Part shown: positions 29,208 to 41,763 of the stretch, one piece after another
Numbering within the stretch: the stretch's first letter is position 1
Layout of the letters: each line of letters begins with the position of its first letter
The notes under the pieces: model-generated
The model's input: the letters and a program-made list of their open reading frames with translations, nothing else
Database searches by the model: none
What the model was told of the DNA's origin: nothing
Assembly: GCA_030268105.1 (NCBI GenBank)
Contig: BSDZ01000017.1
Coordinates: 496,001 to 560,000 of the forward strand
Length of the DNA: 64,000 nt
Direction of reading: 5' to 3'
From: Volvox africanus
Taxonomy: Eukaryota; Chlorophyta; Chlorophyceae; Chlamydomonadales; Volvocaceae
Translations under genes and position numbers: made by a program

Positions 29208-32200
29208 ATAGGTAACTGTGACGGTTTGCACCGTCCACAACTTAACACGCCCCCTCGGTGCAAACCTCCACTAGGCTACGCCCATAGAGGCACGGCACCA
29301 CTCAAACTTAGCTTCACCTAAAGCCTTTGTCATCACATCAGCCACCATCTTCTCCGTGGGACAGTACCTTAGCTCAACCTCCCCACTAGTAACCCGCTCT
29401 CTGACGAAATGATGCACCGCATCAATGTGTTTTGACCGTTGGGACGTCATAGGGGTGTTGCTGATATTCATCGCCCCCTGGGAATCAACCTTGATAATCA
29501 TTGGAGAAGTACCACCGAGCTTCAGATCATCAGCCAGTTTTGACAGCCAAAGAGCTTCTCGCACCGCACTTGAAAGAGCTTGATACTCTGCCTCCACTGA
29601 CGATACTGCCACGGTACGCTGCAGTTGACTGCTCCAACTTATCGCAGTACCGTTCACTCGGAAAACATAACCGGTAGTTGATTTGCGGGTAGCTGTGTCT
29701 CCTGCCCAATCTGAGTCACTGTAGCCATCCAGCTGTAGCCCTTGTCCTCCAGGAAACCGAAGACCCATCTCTTGAATACCCGCCAGGTACCTCAGCACCC
29801 CCTTTGCCGCACTCATTGCAGCGCGGGTAGGCTTAGACATGGACCGGGAAAGCACACTCAGGGCATAAGCCAGGTCGGGGCGCGTGCTTACTGCAAGGTA
29901 GTTGAGTTCTCCCACGAGAGCTCGGTAAGGTGTTCAGCATGCGCTCAGCATGCGCTCAGCATGGAGTGATACTCATGTTCAATAGCAGGAGGCAGATTGT
30001 GCTTCATGTGCCACTCTCCCGTACCCAATATTCTGTAGCATGGTGTTTCGTCCCGTCCATCTCCTCCACCCCCTCGGGATGAACACCATCATCCTCCACA
30101 AATTGACGTCACCTGACTGTGACACATGTCATGGTGCCCTGCGGCATTGTAGTCGTGATATCCATCTTCACTCCTCGAAGTTCCTTTTTGCCGTCATAGT
30201 TTCCGTCGTGCTCGCCATCATCATCAACATCATCATCAGCACCAGTATCACCCAATCTTGCTCGGGTCTTCTCCTCCCTGACGGATCCGCTCTGTTGCTT
30301 GACCCAGCTCGTCCATCTTCTTGCTTGTGGGTGTCATGATCTACGATCCGTTGGTTTGTGCCGTATGTTCTTCAGCCTCTGCACGGGCATCGCCAGCCTC
30401 CTGCCAATCCGTCCAACTTGACATGGTTTGTGCCTACACACACCGATCCTCTGGGAATCAGCATGCTGTACATCCTTCGGAGTCTTCTTCGGCCTAACTC
30501 CACCCATACCTCCTCTGATCCGCTCTACCAATCCATCTTCGTGACCGGATGCATGCTCCTCACGGCTTTGCCTTGATATGGTGCAATTGCTGCACTCAGC
30601 AGACGAGGATCCAATCTTCCTACTTCGACCTTTCCATATCTCCTGTTCCATTCCTCCTTCGTTTGTTGTGTGTGGCCTTTTTGAGCCACACCCATAAACC
30701 CTCTTCTCATGTCATCTTGCGAGACCATTTCGCATCCCCGCTTGCACATGCCGTCCTCTCGGTGCTCTGATGGCTTGCATGGTTCATGCCTGTTTCTTGG
30801 CACCACATTTGTTCTGTTTGTGTGTGTGATTGCAGTACTCGGGTCTTGGGGTCAATGCCCGATACCACCCCCTGCCGAACTGCCTTCTGTGATTCGCCTT
30901 GCCTATCATGTTCAACATTTTGATGCCATAATGATTTTGTTTGCTTCATCCACTGGCCTGGCGTGAGCCATGCCGACAAATCCGCATTCTTGCTTGATGG
31001 CGGATACCACTTCGCATTCCAACTTGTACAAACTGCCCTTCCGGCACCCCGACAGCACCACTCTATCGCATATGTACACGTACACAGATTGGTCCTCAAA
31101 CCTAATTTTTCCTCCTTTTTCGCTCAATGATGCAACAGATATCACCTTTACATAGCTGCTAGATGCCACGTTAACATTGTTGATCGTGACTGTGGCGTTT
31201 GGACAGCAAGACGGTGCCAATTTTAACGTGCCATTGGCCGTGGGTCGCATGATTCCTCCGTTCATGCTCATAATGTCAAACTTATCTCTCTTGTTGCGAT
31301 TATGCGGGATTTCACGTCATCGTAATACAGTTTGGCAACGGTTGTGTAATAGCTCTTACTTAGGTGCGAGTAACTGCGATGTAAGTTAGATATCGCGACG
31401 AGTGCCGTACAGTTATTATCGCGAGTATATTGTTTATGCGCACTCTGCTCTAGTTAGTCTTGCGCGTTACTAACGTTGATACTATAATTATTTATGCCAA
31501 ATATACACGGTTCCTGCGTCAATACATAATCCTGTAATCTATCCACGTTTCGCATCGGTTGCTCCTATCTTCGCAAGAGGTTATGAGCCCCGGCTCTTCT
31601 GAGCCGTAATTATCTCGTCAAGGCATAGGCATCAACCTTTTGGCCAAGCGCTTTCAATTGGTGGTGGCAAATACAAGTCTAGCAACTTTGACTCTACAAC
31701 TGAAGTCGCCAAAAGTTCTGAGTGCCGGAATCAGCGACTGCTCGTGGTGCGAGAATTGAGGAATCACTCGTGACGCGAATACTGGTCCACAAAATACGGA
31801 GCACAGCGACCGCCGCCTCTGGTCAACAACGACCATATCGCCTGCCTACATCGGGCAACAATGGGAAAGGATAGGTTATCAGACCCATTAGGTCTGAGCA
31901 ATTATGCTACGTGGTCGTTCAGATTCCAATCTATGATGCAAGAGAACAACCTGGATAGATGGCTGAGAGACGAACCAATGACCGACGAGGACATCGCCGC
32001 ATCAAACAAGGTCAGAAACATCCTTGTCAAAAATGTCCAAGATCATCACTTGGCAATTATCAGAGCAGCGCCCAACGCCAAGGGAGCATGGGAGAGGCTC
32101 GCGGCTGTTTTTGCGGCAAGCAGCGACGCAAGAAAATTTCAGCTTGTTGCTGAACTGTCAGCCCTTAAAATGGCACAAAATGAAGCCCTAATCTTATATC

Positions 32201-32251
32201 TGGCTCGCGTCCGCAATCTATATACGGACTTGGTGGAAGTGGGTTTACCTA
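29113..32251. repeat. Satellite unit 7
   Basis: 11892 C with 13284 A, a combination that looks recombinant between the unit 3 and unit 4 types. Confidence 0.95.
29271..29933 (-). CDS. RNase H fragment, unit 7
   Basis: Protein identical to unit 1. Confidence 0.88.
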   Translation of the reverse strand, partial: TPYRALVGELNYLAVSTRPDLAYALSVLSRSMSKPTRAAMSAAKGVLRYLAGIQEMGLRFPGGQGLQLDGYSDSDWAGDTATRKSTTGYVFRVNGTAISWSSQLQRTVAVSSVEAEYQALSSAVREALWLSKLADDLKLGGTSPMIIKVDSQGAMNISNTPMTSQRSKHIDAVHHFVRERVTSGEVELRYCPTEKMVADVMTKALGEAKFEWCRASMGVA

Positions 32252-32346
32252 CACCTACCACCAGAAACTTCCTACCACTTGGCGGCTGCTCAGCACCTAT
32301 CACCTTGCACAACTGCCTGTCACAACTGCCGCCCTGCAACTGCTAG
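31861..32346 (+). CDS. Truncated Gag, unit 7/8 border
   Basis: GCA at codon 86. Confidence 0.82.
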   Translation: MGKDRLSDPLGLSNYATWSFRFQSMMQENNLDRWLRDEPMTDEDIAASNKVRNILVKNVQDHHLAIIRAAPNAKGAWERLAAVFAASSDARKFQLVAELSALKMAQNEALILYLARVRNLYTDLVEVGLPTPTTRNFLPLGGCSAPITLHNCLSQLPPCNC

Positions 32347-35300
32347 ATAGGTAACTGTGACGGTTTGCACCGTCCACAACTTAACACGCCCCCTCGGTGC
32401 AAACCTCCACTAGGCTACGCCCATAGAGGCACGGCACCACTCAAACTTAGCTTCACCTAAAGCCTTTGTCATCACATCAGCCACCATCTTCTCCGTGGGA
32501 CAGTACCTTAGCTCAACCTCCCCACTAGTAACCCGCTCTCTGACGAAATGATGCACCGCATCAATGTGTTTTGACCGTTGGGACGTCATAGGGGTGTTGC
32601 TGATATTCATCGCCCCCTGGGAATCAACCTTGATAATCATTGGAGAAGTACCACCGAGCTTCAGATCATCAGCCAGTTTTGACAGCCAAAGAGCTTCTCG
32701 CACCGCACTTGAAAGAGCTTGATACTCTGCCTCCACTGACGATACTGCCACGGTACGCTGCAGTTGACTGCTCCAACTTATCGCAGTACCGTTCACTCGG
32801 AAAACATAACCGGTAGTTGATTTGCGGGTAGCTGTGTCTCCTGCCCAATCTGAGTCACTGTAGCCATCCAGCTGTAGCCCTTGTCCTCCAGGAAACCGAA
32901 GACCCATCTCTTGAATACCCGCCAGGTACCTCAGCACCCCCTTTGCCGCACTCATTGCAGCGCGGGTAGGCTTAGACATGGACCGGGAAAGCACACTCAG
33001 GGCATAAGCCAGGTCGGGGCGCGTGCTTACTGCAAGGTAGTTGAGTTCTCCCACGAGAGCTCGGTAAGGTGTTCAGCATGCGCTCAGCATGCGCTCAGCA
33101 TGGAGTGATACTCATGTTCAATAGCAGGAGGCAGATTGTGCTTCATGTGCCACTCTCCCGTACCCAATATTCTGTAGCATGGTGTTTCGTCCCGTCCATC
33201 TCCTCCACCCCCTCGGGATGAACACCATCATCCTCCACAAATTGACGTCACCTGACTGTGACACATGTCATGGTGCCCTGCGGCATTGTAGTCGTGATAT
33301 CCATCTTCACTCCTCGAAGTTCCTTTTTGCCGTCATAGTTTCTGTCGTGCTCGCCATCATCATCAACATCATCATCAGCACCAGTATCACCCAATCTTGC
33401 TCGGGTCTTCTCCTCCCTGACGGATCCGCTCTGTTGCTTGACCCAGCTCGTCCATCTTCTTGCTTGTGGGTGTCATGATCTACGATCCGTTGGTTTGTGC
33501 CGTATGTTCTTCAGCCTCTGCACGGGCATCGCCAGCCTCCTGCCAATCCGTCCAACTTGACATGGTTTGTGCCTACACACACCGATCCTCTGGGAATCAG
33601 CATGCTGTACATCCTTCGGAGTCTTCTTCGGCCTAACTCCACCCATACCTCCTCTGATCCGCTCTACCAATCCATCTTCGTGACCGGATGCATGCTCCTC
33701 ACGGCTTTGCCTTGATATGGTGCAATTGCTGCACTCAGCAGACGAGGATCCAATCTTCCTACTTCGACCTTTCCATATCTCCTGTTCCATTCCTCCTTCG
33801 TTTGTTGTGTGTGGCCTTTTTGAGCCACACCCATAAACCCTCTTCTCATGTCATCTTGCGAGACAATTTCGCATCCCCGCTTGCACATGCCGTCCTCTCG
33901 GTGCTCTGATGGCTTGCATGGTTCATGCCTGTTTCTTGGCACCACATTTGTTCTGTTTGTGTGTGTGATTGCAGTACTCGGGTCTTGGGGTCAATGCCCG
34001 ATACCACCCCCTGCCGAACTGCCTTCTGTGATTCGCCTTGCCTATCATGTTCAACATTTTGATGCCATAATGATTTTGTTTGCTTCATCCACTGGCCTGG
34101 CGTGAGCCATGCCGACAAATCCGCATTCTTGCTTGATGGCGGATACCACTTCGCATTCCAACTTGTACAAACTGCCCTTCCGGCACCCCGACAGCACCAC
34201 TCTATCGCATATGTACACGTACACAGATTGGTCCTCAAACCTAATTTTTCCTCCTTTTTCGCTCAATGATGCAACAGATATCACCTTTACATAGCTGCTA
34301 GATGCCACGTTAACATTGTTGATCGTGACTGTGGCGTTTGGACAGCAAGACGGTGCCAATTTTAACGTGCCATTGGCCGTGGGTCGCATGATTCCTCCGT
34401 TCATGCTCATAATGTCAAACTTATCTCTCTTGTTGCGATTATGCGGGATTTCACGTCATCGTAATACAGTTTGGCAACGGTTGTGTAATAGCTCTTACTT
34501 AGGTGCGAGTAACTGCGATGTAAGTTAGATATCGCGACGAGTGCCGTACAGTTATTATCGCGAGTATATTGTTTATGCGCACTCTGCTCTAGTTAGTCTT
34601 GCGCGTTACTAACGTTGATACTATAATTATTTATGCCAAATATACACGGTTCCTGCGTCAATACATAATCCTGTAATCTATCCACGTTTCGCATCGGTTG
34701 CTCCTATCTTCGCAAGAGGTTATGAGCCCCGGCTCTTCTGAGCCGTAATTATCTCGTCAAGGCATAGGCATCAACCTTTTGGCCAAGCGCTTTCAATTGG
34801 TGGTGGCAAATACAAGTCTAGCAACTTTGACTCTACAACTGAAGTCGCCAAAAGTTCTGAGTGCCGGAATCAGCGACTGCTCGTGGTGCAAGAATTGAGG
34901 AATCACTCGTGACGCGAATACTGGTCCACAAAATACGGAGCACAGCGACCGCCGCCTCTGGTCAACAACGACCATATCGCCTGCCTACATCGGGCAACAA
35001 TGGGAAAGGATAGGTTATCAGACCCATTAGGTCTGAGCAATTATGCTACGTGGTCGTTCAGATTCCAATCTATGATGCAAGAGAACAACCTGGATAGATG
35101 GCTGAGAGACGAACCAATGACCGACGAGGACATCGCCGCATCAAACAAGGTCAGAAACATCCTTGTCAAAAATGTCCAAGATCATCACTTGGCAATTATC
35201 AGAGCAGCGCCCAACGCCAAGGGAGCATGGGAGAGGCTCGCGGCTGTTTTTGCGGCGAGCAGCGACGCAAGAAAATTTCAGCTTGTTGCTGAACTGTCAG

Positions 35301-35390
35301 CCCTTAAAATGGCACAAAATGAAGCCCTAATCTTATATCTGGCTCGCGTCCGCAATCTATATACGGACTTGGTGGAAGTGGGTTTACCTA
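32252..35390. repeat. Satellite unit 8
   Basis: 11892 A, 12917 A (otherwise only in unit 1), 13284 G, and a private T at 33343. Confidence 0.95.
32410..33072 (-). CDS. RNase H fragment, unit 8
   Basis: Protein identical to unit 1. Confidence 0.88.
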   Translation of the reverse strand, partial: TPYRALVGELNYLAVSTRPDLAYALSVLSRSMSKPTRAAMSAAKGVLRYLAGIQEMGLRFPGGQGLQLDGYSDSDWAGDTATRKSTTGYVFRVNGTAISWSSQLQRTVAVSSVEAEYQALSSAVREALWLSKLADDLKLGGTSPMIIKVDSQGAMNISNTPMTSQRSKHIDAVHHFVRERVTSGEVELRYCPTEKMVADVMTKALGEAKFEWCRASMGVA

Positions 35391-35485
35391 CACCTACCAC
35401 CAGAAACTTCCTACCACTTGGCGGCTGCTCAGCACCTATCACCTTGCACAACTGCCTGTCACAACTGCCGCCCTGCAACTGCTAG
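35000..35485 (+). CDS. Truncated Gag, unit 8/9 border
   Basis: GCG at codon 86, as in unit 1. Confidence 0.82.
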   Translation: MGKDRLSDPLGLSNYATWSFRFQSMMQENNLDRWLRDEPMTDEDIAASNKVRNILVKNVQDHHLAIIRAAPNAKGAWERLAAVFAASSDARKFQLVAELSALKMAQNEALILYLARVRNLYTDLVEVGLPTPTTRNFLPLGGCSAPITLHNCLSQLPPCNC

Positions 35486-38400
35486 ATAGGTAACTGTGAC
35501 GGTTTGCACCGTCCACAACTTAACACGCCCCCTCGGTGCAAACCTCCACTAGGCTACGCCCATAGAGGCACGGCACCACTCAAACTTAGCTTCACCTAAA
35601 GCCTTTGTCATCACATCAGCCACCATCTTCTCCGTGGGACAGTACCTTAGCTCAACCTCCCCACTAGTAACCCGCTCTCTGACGAAATGATGCACCGCAT
35701 CAATGTGTTTTGACCGTTGGGACGTCATAGGGGTGTTGCTGATATTCATCGCCCCCTGGGAATCAACCTTGATAATCATTGGAGAAGTACCACCGAGCTT
35801 CAGATCATCAGCCAGTTTTGACAGCCAAAGAGCTTCTCGCACCGCACTTGAAAGAGCTTGATACTCTGCCTCCACTGACGATACTGCCACGGTACGCTGC
35901 AGTTGACTGCTCCAACTTATCGCAGTACCGTTCACTCGGAAAACATAACCGGTAGTTGATTTGCGGGTAGCTGTGTCTCCTGCCCAATCTGAGTCACTGT
36001 AGCCATCCAGCTGTAGCCCTTGTCCTCCAGGAAACCGAAGACCCATCTCTTGAATACCCGCCAGGTACCTCAGCACCCCCTTTGCCGCACTCATTGCAGC
36101 GCGGGTAGGCTTAGACATGGACCGGGAAAGCACACTCAGGGCATAAGCCAGGTCGGGGCGCGTGCTTACTGCAAGGTAGTTGAGTTCTCCCACGAGAGCT
36201 CGGTAAGGTGTTCAGCATGCGCTCAGCATGCGCTCAGCATGGAGTGATACTCATGTTCAATAGCAGGAGGCAGATTGTGCTTCATGTGCCACTCTCCCGT
36301 ACCCAATATTCTGTAGCATGGTGTTTCGTCCCGTCCATCTCCTCCACCCCCTCGGGATGAACACCATCATCCTCCACAAATTGACGTCACCTGACTGTGA
36401 CACATGTCATGGTGCCCTGCGGCATTGTAGTCGTGATATCCATCTTCACTCCTCGAAGTTCCTTTTTGCCGTCATAGTTTCCGTCGTGCTCGCCATCATC
36501 ATCAACATCATCATCAGCACCAGTATCACCCAATCTTGCTCGGGTCTTCTCCTCCCTGACGGATCCGCTCTGTTGCTTGACCCAGCTCGTCCATCTTCTT
36601 GCTTGTGGGTGTCATGATCTACGATCCGTTGGTTTGTGCCGTATGTTCTTCAGCCTCTGCACGGGCATCGCCAGCCTCCTGCCAATCCGTCCAACTTGAC
36701 ATGGTTTGTGCCTACACACACCGATCCTCTGGGAATCAGCATGCTGTACATCCTTCGGAGTCTTCTTCGGCCTAACTCCACCCATACCTCCTCTGATCCG
36801 CTCTACCAATCCATCTTCGTGACCGGATGCATGCTCCTCACGGCTTTGCCTTGATATGGTGCAATTGCTGCACTCAGCAGACGAGGATCCAATCTTCCTA
36901 CTTCGACCTTTCCATATCTCCTGTTCCATTCCTCCTTCGTTTGTTGTGTGTGGCCTTTTTGAGCCACACCCATAAACCCTCTTCTCATGTCATCTTGCGA
37001 GACAATTTCGCATCCCCGCTTGCACATGCCGTCCTCTCGGTGCTCTGATGGCTTGCATGGTTCATGCCTGTTTCTTGGCACCACATTTGTTCTGTTTGTG
37101 TGTGTGATTGCAGTACTCGGGTCTTGGGGTCAATGCCCGATACCACCCCCTGCCGAACTGCCTTCTGTGATTCGCCTTGCCTATCATGTTCAACATTTTG
37201 ATGCCATAATGATTTTGTTTGCTTCATCCACTGGCCTGGCGTGAGCCATGCCGACAAATCCGCATTCTTGCTTGATGGCGGATACCACTTCGCATTCCAA
37301 CTTGTACAAACTGCCCTTCCGGCACCCCGACAGCACCACTCTATCGCATATGTACACGTACACAGATTGGTCCTCAAACCTAATTTTTCCTCCTTTTTCG
37401 CTCAATGATGCAACAGATATCACCTTTACATAGCTGCTAGATGCCACGTTAACATTGTTGATCGTGACTGTGGCGTTTGGACAGCAAGACGGTGCCAATT
37501 TTAACGTGCCATTGGCCGTGGGTCGCATGATTCCTCCGTTCATGCTCATAATGTCAAACTTATCTCTCTTGTTGCGATTATGCGGGATTTCACGTCATCG
37601 TAATACAGTTTGGCAACGGTTGTGTAATAGCTCTTACTTAGGTGCGAGTAACTGCGATGTAAGTTAGATATCGCGACGAGTGCCGTACAGTTATTATCGC
37701 GAGTATATTGTTTATGCGCACTCTGCTCTAGTTAGTCTTGCGCGTTACTAACGTTGATACTATAATTATTTATGCCAAATATACACGGTTCCTGCGTCAA
37801 TACATAATCCTGTAATCTATCCACGTTTCGCATCGGTTGCTCCTATCTTCGCAAGAGGTTATGAGCCCCGGCTCTTCTGAGCCGTAATTATCTCGTCAAG
37901 GCATAGGCATCAACCTTTTGGCCAAGCGCTTTCAATTGGTGGTGGCAAATACAAGTCTAGCAACTTTGACTCTACAACTGAAGTCGCCAAAAGTTCTGAG
38001 TGCCGGAATCAGCGACTGCTCGTGGTGCGAGAATTGAGGAATCACTCGTGACGCGAATACTGGTCCACAAAATACGGAGCACAGCGACCGCCGCCTCTGG
38101 TCAACAACGACCATATCGCCTGCCTACATCGGGCAACAATGGGAAAGGATAGGTTATCAGACCCATTAGGTCTGAGCAATTATGCTACGTGGTCGTTCAG
38201 ATTCCAATCTATGATGCAAGAGAACAACCTGGATAGATGGCTGAGAGACGAACCAATGACCGACGAGGACATCGCCGCATCAAACAAGGTCAGAAACATC
38301 CTTGTCAAAAATGTCCAAGATCATCACTTGGCAATTATCAGAGCAGCGCCCAACGCCAAGGGAGCATGGGAGAGGCTCGCGGCTGTTTTTGCGGCAAGCA

Positions 38401-38529
38401 GCGACGCAAGAAAATTTCAGCTTGTTGCTGAACTGTCAGCCCTTAAAATGGCACAAAATGAAGCCCTAATCTTATATCTGGCTCGCGTCCGCAATCTATA
38501 TACGGACTTGGTGGAAGTGGGTTTACCTA
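35391..38529. repeat. Satellite unit 9
   Basis: 11892 A, 13284 A. Confidence 0.95.
35549..36211 (-). CDS. RNase H fragment, unit 9
   Basis: Protein identical to unit 1. Confidence 0.88.
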   Translation of the reverse strand, partial: TPYRALVGELNYLAVSTRPDLAYALSVLSRSMSKPTRAAMSAAKGVLRYLAGIQEMGLRFPGGQGLQLDGYSDSDWAGDTATRKSTTGYVFRVNGTAISWSSQLQRTVAVSSVEAEYQALSSAVREALWLSKLADDLKLGGTSPMIIKVDSQGAMNISNTPMTSQRSKHIDAVHHFVRERVTSGEVELRYCPTEKMVADVMTKALGEAKFEWCRASMGVA

Positions 38530-38624
38530 CACCTACCACCAGAAACTTCCTACCACTTGGCGGCTGCTCAGCACCTATCACCTTGCACAACTGCCTGTCA
38601 CAACTGCCGCCCTGCAACTGCTAG
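38139..38624 (+). CDS. Truncated Gag, unit 9/10 border
   Basis: GCA at codon 86. Confidence 0.82.
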   Translation: MGKDRLSDPLGLSNYATWSFRFQSMMQENNLDRWLRDEPMTDEDIAASNKVRNILVKNVQDHHLAIIRAAPNAKGAWERLAAVFAASSDARKFQLVAELSALKMAQNEALILYLARVRNLYTDLVEVGLPTPTTRNFLPLGGCSAPITLHNCLSQLPPCNC

Positions 38625-41600
38625 ATAGGTAACTGTGACGGTTTGCACCGTCCACAACTTAACACGCCCCCTCGGTGCAAACCTCCACTAGGCTACGCCC
38701 ATAGAGGCACGGCACCACTCAAACTTAGCTTCACCTAAAGCCTTTGTCATCACATCAGCCACCATCTTCTCCGTGGGACAGTACCTTAGCTCAACCTCCC
38801 CACTAGTAACCCGCTCTCTGACGAAATGATGCACCGCATCAATGTGTTTTGACCGTTGGGACGTCATAGGGGTGTTGCTGATATTCATCGCCCCCTGGGA
38901 ATCAACCTTGATAATCATTGGAGAAGTACCACCGAGCTTCAGATCATCAGCCAGTTTTGACAGCCAAAGAGCTTCTCGCACCGCACTTGAAAGAGCTTGA
39001 TACTCTGCCTCCACTGACGATACTGCCACGGTACGCTGCAGTTGACTGCTCCAACTTATCGCAGTACCGTTCACTCGGAAAACATAACCGGTAGTTGATT
39101 TGCGGGTAGCTGTGTCTCCTGCCCAATCTGAGTCACTGTAGCCATCCAGCTGTAGCCCTTGTCCTCCAGGAAACCGAAGACCCATCTCTTGAATACCCGC
39201 CAGGTACCTCAGCACCCCCTTTGCCGCACTCATTGCAGCGCGGGTAGGCTTAGACATGGACCGGGAAAGCACACTCAGGGCATAAGCCAGGTCGGGGCGC
39301 GTGCTTACTGCAAGGTAGTTGAGTTCTCCCACGAGAGCTCGGTAAGGTGTTCAGCATGCGCTCAGCATGCGCTCAGCATGGAGTGATACTCATGTTCAAT
39401 AGCAGGAGGCAGATTGTGCTTCATGTGCCACTCTCCCGTACCCAATATTCTGTAGCATGGTGTTTCGTCCCGTCCATCTCCTCCACCCCCTCGGGATGAA
39501 CACCATCATCCTCCACAAATTGACGTCACCTGACTGTGACACATGTCATGGTGCCCTGCGGCATTGTAGTCGTGATATCCATCTTCACTCCTCGAAGTTC
39601 CTTTTTGCCGTCATAGTTTCCGTCGTGCTCGCCATCATCATCAACATCATCATCAGCACCAGTATCACCCAATCTTGCTCGGGTCTTCTCCTCCCTGACG
39701 GATCCGCTCTGTTGCTTGACCCAGCTCGTCCATCTTCTTGCTTGTGGGTGTCATGATCTACGATCCGTTGGTTTGTGCCGTATGTTCTTCAGCCTCTGCA
39801 CGGGCATCGCCAGCCTCCTGCCAATCCGTCCAACTTGACATGGTTTGTGCCTACACACACCGATCCTCTGGGAATCAGCATGCTGTACATCCTTCGGAGT
39901 CTTCTTCGGCCTAACTCCACCCATACCTCCTCTGATCCGCTCTACCAATCCATCTTCGTGACCGGATGCATGCTCCTCACGGCTTTGCCTTGATATGGTG
40001 CAATTGCTGCACTCAGCAGACGAGGATCCAATCTTCCTACTTCGACCTTTCCATATCTCCTGTTCCATTCCTCCTTCGTTTGTTGTGTGTGGCCTTTTTG
40101 AGCCACACCCATAAACCCTCTTCTCATGTCATCTTGCGAGACAATTTCGCATCCCCGCTTGCACATGCCGTCCTCTCGGTGCTCTGATGGCTTGCATGGT
40201 TCATGCCTGTTTCTTGGCACCACATTTGTTCTGTTTGTGTGTGTGATTGCAGTACTCGGGTCTTGGGGTCAATGCCCGATACCACCCCCTGCCGAACTGC
40301 CTTCTGTGATTCGCCTTGCCTATCATGTTCAACATTTTGATGCCATAATGATTTTGTTTGCTTCATCCACTGGCCTGGCGTGAGCCATGCCGACAAATCC
40401 GCATTCTTGCTTGATGGCGGATACCACTTCGCATTCCAACTTGTACAAACTGCCCTTCCGGCACCCCGACAGCACCACTCTATCGCATATGTACACGTAC
40501 ACAGATTGGTCCTCAAACCTAATTTTTCCTCCTTTTTCGCTCAATGATGCAACAGATATCACCTTTACATAGCTGCTAGATGCCACGTTAACATTGTTGA
40601 TCGTGACTGTGGCGTTTGGACAGCAAGACGGTGCCAATTTTAACGTGCCATTGGCCGTGGGTCGCATGATTCCTCCGTTCATGCTCATAATGTCAAACTT
40701 ATCTCTCTTGTTGCGATTATGCGGGATTTCACGTCATCGTAATACAGTTTGGCAACGGTTGTGTAATAGCTCTTACTTAGGTGCGAGTAACTGCGATGTA
40801 AGTTAGATATCGCGACGAGTGCCGTACAGTTATTATCGCGAGTATATTGTTTATGCGCACTCTGCTCTAGTTAGTCTTGCGCGTTACTAACGTTGATACT
40901 ATAATTATTTATGCCAAATATACACGGTTCCTGCGTCAATACATAATCCTGTAATCTATCCACGTTTCGCATCGGTTGCTCCTATCTTCGCAAGAGGTTA
41001 TGAGCCCCGGCTCTTCTGAGCCGTAATTATCTCGTCAAGGCATAGGCATCAACCTTTTGGCCAAGCGCTTTCAATTGGTGGTGGCAAATACAAGTCTAGC
41101 AACTTTGACTCTACAACTGAAGTCGCCAAAAGTTCTGAGTGCCGGAATCAGCGACTGCTCGTGGTGCGAGAATTGAGGAATCACTCGTGACGCGAATACT
41201 GGTCCACAAAATACGGAGCACAGCGACCGCCGCCTCTGGTCAACAACGACCATATCGCCTGCCTACATCGGGCAACAATGGGAAAGGATAGGTTATCAGA
41301 CCCATTAGGTCTGAGCAATTATGCTACGTGGTCGTTCAGATTCCAATCTATGATGCAAGAGAACAACCTGGATAGATGGCTGAGAGACGAACCAATGACC
41401 GACGAGGACATCGCCGCATCAAACAAGGTCAGAAACATCCTTGTCAAAAATGTCCAAGATCATCACTTGGCAATTATCAGAGCAGCGCCCAACGCCAAGG
41501 GAGCATGGGAGAGGCTCGCGGCTGTTTTTGCGGCGAGCAGCGACGCAAGAAAATTTCAGCTTGTTGCTGAACTGTCAGCCCTTAAAATGGCACAAAATGA

Positions 41601-41668
41601 AGCCCTAATCTTATATCTGGCTCGCGTCCGCAATCTATATACGGACTTGGTGGAAGTGGGTTTACCTA
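38530..41668. repeat. Satellite unit 10
   Basis: 11892 A, 13284 G. Confidence 0.95.
38688..39350 (-). CDS. RNase H fragment, unit 10
   Basis: Protein identical to unit 1. Confidence 0.88.
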   Translation of the reverse strand, partial: TPYRALVGELNYLAVSTRPDLAYALSVLSRSMSKPTRAAMSAAKGVLRYLAGIQEMGLRFPGGQGLQLDGYSDSDWAGDTATRKSTTGYVFRVNGTAISWSSQLQRTVAVSSVEAEYQALSSAVREALWLSKLADDLKLGGTSPMIIKVDSQGAMNISNTPMTSQRSKHIDAVHHFVRERVTSGEVELRYCPTEKMVADVMTKALGEAKFEWCRASMGVA

Positions 41669-41763
41669 CACCTACCACCAGAAACTTCCTACCACTTGGC
41701 GGCTGCTCAGCACCTATCACCTTGCACAACTGCCTGTCACAACTGCCGCCCTGCAACTGCTAG
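41278..41763 (+). CDS. Truncated Gag, unit 10/11 border
   Basis: GCG at codon 86. Confidence 0.82.
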   Translation: MGKDRLSDPLGLSNYATWSFRFQSMMQENNLDRWLRDEPMTDEDIAASNKVRNILVKNVQDHHLAIIRAAPNAKGAWERLAAVFAASSDARKFQLVAELSALKMAQNEALILYLARVRNLYTDLVEVGLPTPTTRNFLPLGGCSAPITLHNCLSQLPPCNC